Of a stretch of DNA of 64,000 nt, positions 59,038 through 64,000 are shown in pieces. The stretch covers positions 5,668,001 through 5,732,000 of the forward strand of contig NC_070567.1 in NCBI RefSeq assembly GCF_026914185.1, read 5' to 3'. The position numbers were made by a program, and so were the translations under genes. The stretch comes from Puccinia triticina (lineage: Eukaryota; Basidiomycota; Pucciniomycetes; Pucciniales; Pucciniaceae). The notes beneath the pieces are model-generated. The model saw only the letters and a list, made by a program, of their open reading frames with translations, ran no database searches and was not told the origin of the DNA. Position 1 is the first letter of the stretch, and the number at the start of each line of letters is the position of its first letter.

Positions 59038-60780
59038 ACCGGAATAGCGAAGGGGATGTTAAATCTCAATAGGTACGCAACGCAACTTGTGGTCAAAAGC
59101 TATTGCATGCGTGTCGTTAGCCGTCTATCATGGACTTTATTCACCAATGTCGTTACCTTCGCTTTGTTTGGTTGTTGCTCTAGATTTTGTCGCGTTATCG
59201 ACCAGGTCCTGCCGCAATTGGGGTCAATTCACAAATGTAAGTCGTTTCCGCTACGTGATGCCATGTGAAATAGGATGATTCACGATTGAGTAGACTAGTG
59301 CCATGATCAATGCATCATTAATCGCCATAGTCGCGCCTGGGCGGAACCGAGAAACAATGTTAAACAGTTCCAATGAAACAGGATCATTAGTAGTGAGATG
59401 GCAATGGACTTCGTGAGCTTACGAATGAATGAATGAAATCAAATTACCAACCCAACGCTCTGATACGGTCAAAATTGACAAACGGCTGCATCAGATCTAC
59501 GGTAACAGAAAGGGTTTTCTTTCAGCATCTGTTTCTCTCGCATTACTGACACGATTTATCGCCCCCAATTGCCATTCAACAACCTAACATTGGACCGAAT
59601 GATGGTATGAAAATACGATTCAGGCGTTTGAAAAACCTCCCCAGAGAAAGCTTGTTAGACGGCGACTCAATGCAAAAGTGAAAGACTAAAACCATTGTCA
59701 GTTTGCTGGATGCAAGACAAGCAAGGACGTCTTTCTATTATATCCTCGTCAAGCAGCGATCGAGTTAAGCGTGACGCCTATTATCTGCTTTCGCGTATGA
59801 AAGAAGATTTGCTCGTCGTCCAGGGCCACCGGTGAAATTGCAAAAGGTCCGATGAAGATAAGATAGCATCGCGAGCTAATCATTAGGAAGAAACCGGAAG
59901 ATAATGATCCCTTTTCTAAAAATCACTATATTTCTAGAATGAAAATGAGCAGCTCACCTTTGGGCTAAGAAAATCCATCCGTGCTCGTCAGGAGTCGAAG
60001 AGAAGCGTTAGAAGATAAGATATGTACGTATTTTGAAAATTTGAAGAATCAAGAGAAAGAAGGTAGTTGCAGCTGAAACCTTCCGCCAAATCCCTGGACC
60101 TAATTGCCTCACGGTAGAACCACTAGGGGTTGATGAAAAGAAGACCAAATTATCTAGTTCCCAGTCTGGAAAGCCAAGCTAGACTGGAAGCTGATAACTT
60201 GGCCTTCTCTTCATCAACACCTTTTGGTTCTACCTATGAGGAATTTGAACCAGAGAACATGACAATTTCGCGTGCAATTGTGTTTTTCGATTTTTGGTGG
60301 GGGAATCCAAGAGTACGACAAACAAGCTGGATGATGAAAGGTAGGATAGATCGTGGCGTGTAACTACAAAAACATATTTCTACTTATTTATTTAAATAAT
60401 TGATTTAAATAGATCTTCATCCGCGGAAACTCCGCTGGTTGAATTTTGATACCATGCTAGTGTTTGGGTGCCGTTAAGGTTGTCGACTCTACTAACTTCA
60501 CACTTTGTTTACTGCCCAAGACAGGTCGAGAGTTCAGAGTCCAGACTTGAACCCAACGGTATGTATGTATATTGCTTATGTACAAACCTTTGTAAACCCA
60601 TGCTCCCCGCACCTTTTAGTGGCTTGCCGCTTGACTGGTCACGCATAAAGAAGACGAGACGCAGAAGCGCTCCCAGAAGCTTCAAGAATACCCGAAGAGC
60701 TCGGCATGTCGCCTGGCAAGTTGTTCAGCTGCTCCGCCGGTCGAGACTTTTTGAACTTTCATTTCAATCCCGGCCCCCAC
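59038..60780. other. Gene-poor region
   Basis: No gene, RNA or repeat supported. Confidence 0.35.
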
Positions 60781-61570
60781 TCTGAATCTAGCGCTACACC
60801 CCGGGGCCGATGGAGCGCCCGGAGGGCGATCGGGTTGCGCCCCTGGGACCCCGCAAGTCAATCACCGCAACGGTGGCGCTCAATCTCGCCATGTCCCAGG
60901 GGCGCACCACCGTGACGCCCCTGAGGCGTCACGAAACGCCCCCGTTGCGCAATCGGGTCACGCACCTGTTGCGGAAGTGGGATTGGTGCGCCACAGCGAC
61001 GCGCCGTGGATCGTCCCTCGGGCGTCCCATGGAGGTGAGGACCACGCTGCTGGAGCGGCCCGGTTGCTGGATATGGCAAGGTTGGGGACCGCTCAGCCGC
61101 TGCCAGCGGGTAGTTGATCCGGTACCCTTGGAGCCCTGAGCGGCGACCTGCGGATATTTGACCCGAATGCCTTGAGGCGCTCAGCAGCGACCCGCAGCTG
61201 AGCGATCCGGCACCGACAATGTATGCCAGATCAATCGAGATCCGAATCAATTGGATCATCCTGGTGGCTGATGGCAGGCGGATGGTCTGCGGAACTCTGA
61301 TGGGGCAAATGCAACTGCGGGGCCCATGGGACTCGCGTCGGCGGGTCTTTTGCGAACTTAGCACAAGTCCCTCGCCTGCCAGGGGGCAGGGGCGCGAAGC
61401 GCCTCGCACGAAGTGCGACCTCCCGTCAGGGAGGGACTTGCGTGCAATCCACGATTCCTGGCGTGAGAGCCCCGCGTGCAGTTGGTGTTTTTTGCAGGTG
61501 GCCAACTTTGTGCCCCCAAATCCCCCACTTCCCAGAGGGCATGTTGCCCGCCTCTTGAACCGGTGAAAGA
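60780..61570. repeat. GC-rich block with hairpin sequences
   Basis: Sharp rise in GC with overlapping spurious frames on both strands. Contains the perfect hairpin CGTGACGCC/GGCGTCACG (60911-60919 and 60925-60933, 5-base loop). It also contains an inverted pair CAAGTCCCTC/GAGGGACTTG enclosing about 65 bp (about 61362-61442) with inner palindromes GGCGCGAAGCGCC and GCACGAAGTGC. The AAGTCCCTC arm matches the arm of the small MITE at 35.7 kb, suggesting one hairpin family. Confidence 0.65.
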
Positions 61571-62171
61571 CCTGCATCTCCTCTTCAAATTGGTGGTAGG
61601 CATGCCACCATTGCCCTCCTCCCATGAGCTGGAGATTGGCTCAAAGGAGCTCACTTTCCAAGAATCCTTTGAGATGACTAATAGAGTTGTACAGTTCTGT
61701 ACAGTAAATCTCACTCCCTACACGGCCACTTTTCCTCCATGATTGGAAATTTCAACCGGGAGGATCAGGCCTTATATTGGGAGCTACAAGGCTCAAATTG
61801 CATCAAAAGAAGCGCAATGCCAAGCAATCCTTAAGTCCCGAGGGGCAACTTCAACAGATGAACGGTTGTTTTTAAAAAAAGGAAAATGTGAAAAAAAGCC
61901 TAATACAGGTGGATATTCCTGGGGCTCTCAGGCCAGGTACAGGTTTTTCCAGGTAAGCCTCTCTGTGAGACAGAGACCCTGTGGGGCTCTCACAGTGAGG
62001 CTTTGTTAAGCTCGGGTCTTTTGGTACTGGCACTTGGCCGAGCGTCAGGGCACACACATAGATTATAATAGGTTCATGGGGGTGGGCATGGCCCCCTATA
62101 ACATTTCATTGCTATAAATGAGGAAATTCATAGTATGTATGTATGTCTACTTCGAGTTAGTCGGTGACTAG
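61571..62171. other. 3' flank of the 401-aa gene
   Basis: No gene seen. Several plus-strand frames overlap, but none is supported by motifs. Confidence 0.35.
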
Positions 62172-63747
62172 CTACTGGACCGGCGGCCAAACGACCCCGC
62201 GGGCGGCCAATTCTTCTTGGACGTCGGCATCTGAAGGGACAACCAGTTCAGCTTTGTCCACTTTGCTAGCCATGGGCTCATGGCCAAACAATTCAGCATC
62301 TTTTGCGCCAATGAGTCGATGCCACCTGTGCAGAAAGGAGAGAAGGGGAATGAGTAGCAGGTCAGACTAGCGGGTACAAGGAGCCTTACTTACGCATTGG
62401 TGTAATCCACAGCCAGTGTGCAGTTGGAAATGAGTTTCCTATCAATCTGGAGCCACTGTGAGATGTTGCAAGATTTAGGATCATAATAGTTTTGAAGGGT
62501 GCCCAATCGCAAGAAGGCATAGCGGACTCGGATTTGTGGATCACTGACTAGGCGATCTATTTCCCCATCAGGTGTGCCAGCTAAGGCAGGATTCAAGTGT
62601 CTCCACATGATCCGGGAAAGATTCTGCAGATTGGGGATGTTAGGCAAGGTAGGGTCACCTGTAGGGCTGAATCCAGTCATCAAGTGATTGCGGAATTTGT
62701 TCCGAACTTGCTTCAACTGTGTCCTGATGGCTGTGTTGGCGTGCTGAACGGCATCGTGATCTTCATTGATGAACCCAGGAGGGAAGTGCACTTCCAATAC
62801 CGCGGGGGTCTGTCGCCGTAACTGGCGCTTTAGTTGCATGGCAGGGAGGGCTGGATCAATCAGGTTCAGTGGCATTGGGGGATAGATATACTGAGTATTC
62901 TCACCAGGACAAGTTGGAATAATGAATTTACCCGGTTGTCTCGGGCATAAGCCTCTATGAGAGGATGAACAAAATTCTCCCGGGCTGTCCTACGGATTAA
63001 TTTCTAGCAACATGGGTGGGTGTCAAGGGATAGGGAAAGATGCAATCGGAGTGGCAATCATACTGCAACATACCTTGGCAGCAAGAGAGTATTGGAATTG
63101 GCGGATTTCTTCCGCTAGATCCACGGGGCCGTTGGCCTCGGGGCCGTTACCAACTCGTTGGTTAGGCGTTGCATTTGGGTTGGGCCCGTCATGCCCTCGG
63201 GCAGCAATGGCTGCCATGGTTGTCATGAGGGCCGCCTGCTGATCAGGATTGGACAACTTTTGGAAAAGTATGATAAGGGTGGTTAGGCACACCAACTTGA
63301 GGGGATTGGTGCCCAGGGACTCACCTCGCGGAATAAGTCTAAGGCTCCCAGGGGCAGCAGCGGGACGGCAATAGCGGTCAAGAAATCAGTTAGGGGGGAC
63401 TGCGGGGTAGCCTCACGTTCCTCTTGATGTTCCTGCTGTCTGTTGATGGCGGATCTGGTGGGGGCTGCAAATGGGTCTTCAAACCCATCGTCAAGCTCGT
63501 CTGGTTCGGAGTCTCTGAGCCTGGCAATCAGGGCGGAGACATTGGGGGGCGGGGATTAGTCCTGGGAGATTATGTCATATTGCAACTGACCTAATCGGCA
63601 TATAGATTGATAATTATGGAATAAACATGATTTACCTTCACTGGATGATCTCCCACGGCGGGCTGGGGATTGTGATTCCAGGGGGGCCGCGGGTTCATCT
63701 GCAGTACCTCGATTTTTGCGGGCTCGTTGGGCGGTGGAGGCAAACAT
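62172..63747 (-). CDS. Uncharacterised 401-aa protein
   Basis: Exons (minus): 63747-63636, 63512-63325, 63256-63074, 63003-62932, 62890-62394, 62325-62172; 1206 nt with every junction in phase and all GT-AG, so an intact gene. The N-terminus is basic and disordered (STAQRARKNRG). A hydrophobic stretch LTDFLTAIAVPLLPLGALDL lies near residues 80-100. Next come DQQAALMTTMAAIAARG and ENFVHPLIEAY, then the most structured part: LKQVRNKFRNHLMTG, LSRIMWRHLNPALA, LQNYYDPKSC. The C-terminus has GAKDAELFGHEPMASK. Not recognised. Its place in GC-rich, hairpin-bearing DNA could mean a member of a dispersed gene family or a domesticated element, but no transposase motif is visible. Confidence 0.7.
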
Positions 63748-63940
63748 CTTGGCTTGGGTGGATGATGTGGAAGTGATTGCCGCCAAGGGCCAGATAGATA
63801 TCTGGTCTCCATAAAAGCAGTGGGCCCCTGGGGCCCACTTGTGGGTCCGGCCCTGATGGTGTGCCAAGGCTGCAGGCCTGGGGCGGGTTAGGGTTAGCCC
63901 GCACGCCTGCGGCGGCCAGTTGGACCAGCTGGTTAACACA

Positions 63941-63971
63941 GAGTTAACATTTACTAAGTTAATGTTAACTC
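63941..63971. repeat. 11-bp inverted repeat near the right edge
   Basis: GAGTTAACATT (63941-63951) and AATGTTAACTC (63961-63971) with a 9-base loop; a GTTAAC also lies just upstream. It could be the end of an element continuing beyond the window. Confidence 0.6.
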
Positions 63972-64000
63972 GGATTAGGCTGTTTAGCCTTGCGCGTAGG

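Noticed and set aside
60810..61625. 109- to 255-codon frames on both strands
   Set aside because: GC-rich, hairpin-bearing sequence with few stops; no motif, splice logic or homology.
1..64000. tRNA genes, rRNA, CRISPR arrays, bacterial operon signals
   Set aside because: No B-box-like GGTTCGANNCC in a foldable context and no rRNA or CRISPR-like spacing seen; the sequence is eukaryotic in organisation.

Overview
The window reads as nuclear DNA of a basidiomycete fungus. The genes are split by many short introns (mostly 50-155 nt, GT-AG). They include an SLM1-type TORC2 substrate, a Cbk1/Orb6-like NDR kinase, REV7, a CBP20 cap-binding subunit, BFR1 and a CFEM protein. Genes are islands in repeat-rich DNA. 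Several long reading frames match no family I recognise. This fits a rust fungus (Pucciniales), but that placement is inference.

Layout. 0.1-1.4 kb: 3' part of a D-amino-acid oxidase (+). 2.3-5.7 kb: NDR kinase (-) directly preceded by CRIB-domain exons on the same strand. 7.4-8.0 kb: small hydrophilic protein (+). 9.5-11.7 kb: SLM1 copy 1 (+). 12.4-14.3 kb: repeat unit A (-). 15.4-19.2 kb: large disordered protein (-). 20.6-21.05 kb: patch of nested palindromes. 21.05-25.2 kb: repeat units B and C (+). 25.9-28.1 kb: SLM1 copy 2 (-). 28.5-31.3 kb: a 92-aa protein (+) and a PPR protein (-). 31.7-36.7 kb: repeat units D, E and deleted F (+). 37.6-39.0 kb: membrane protein (+). 39-46 kb: tandem repeats, a 41-bp minisatellite that reverses orientation, and a TIR element. 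46.4-47.7 kb: REV7 (-). 48.3-49.3 kb: CBP20 (+). 50.6-52.6 kb: BFR1 (-). 53.6-54.9 kb: CFEM protein with a GPI-type tail (-). 55-62 kb: gene-poor. 62.2-63.7 kb: a 401-aa uncharacterised protein (-).

The most notable structure spans 9.4-36.7 kb. A roughly 2.1-kb unit carries an intact, unrecognised gene of 135-141 aa behind a stereotyped promoter (two short palindromes, then a TATA box) and a 5'-UTR intron. It occurs five times intact and once deleted. Between two copies (B and D), seven of eight differences in the last two thirds of the gene are synonymous, so the protein is under selection. One unit lies convergent with each SLM1 paralogue, in mirror image. Units B, D and E still carry antisense relics of the SLM1 penultimate exon. 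The array therefore appears to descend from an ancestral [135-aa gene + SLM1] segment that was inverted, duplicated and then amplified in tandem.

Exon models were built by hand. For most genes the summed exon lengths divide by three and join an uninterrupted frame. Exceptions are stated in the entries (CFEM exon 3/4, REV7 first exon, kinase/CRIB junction).
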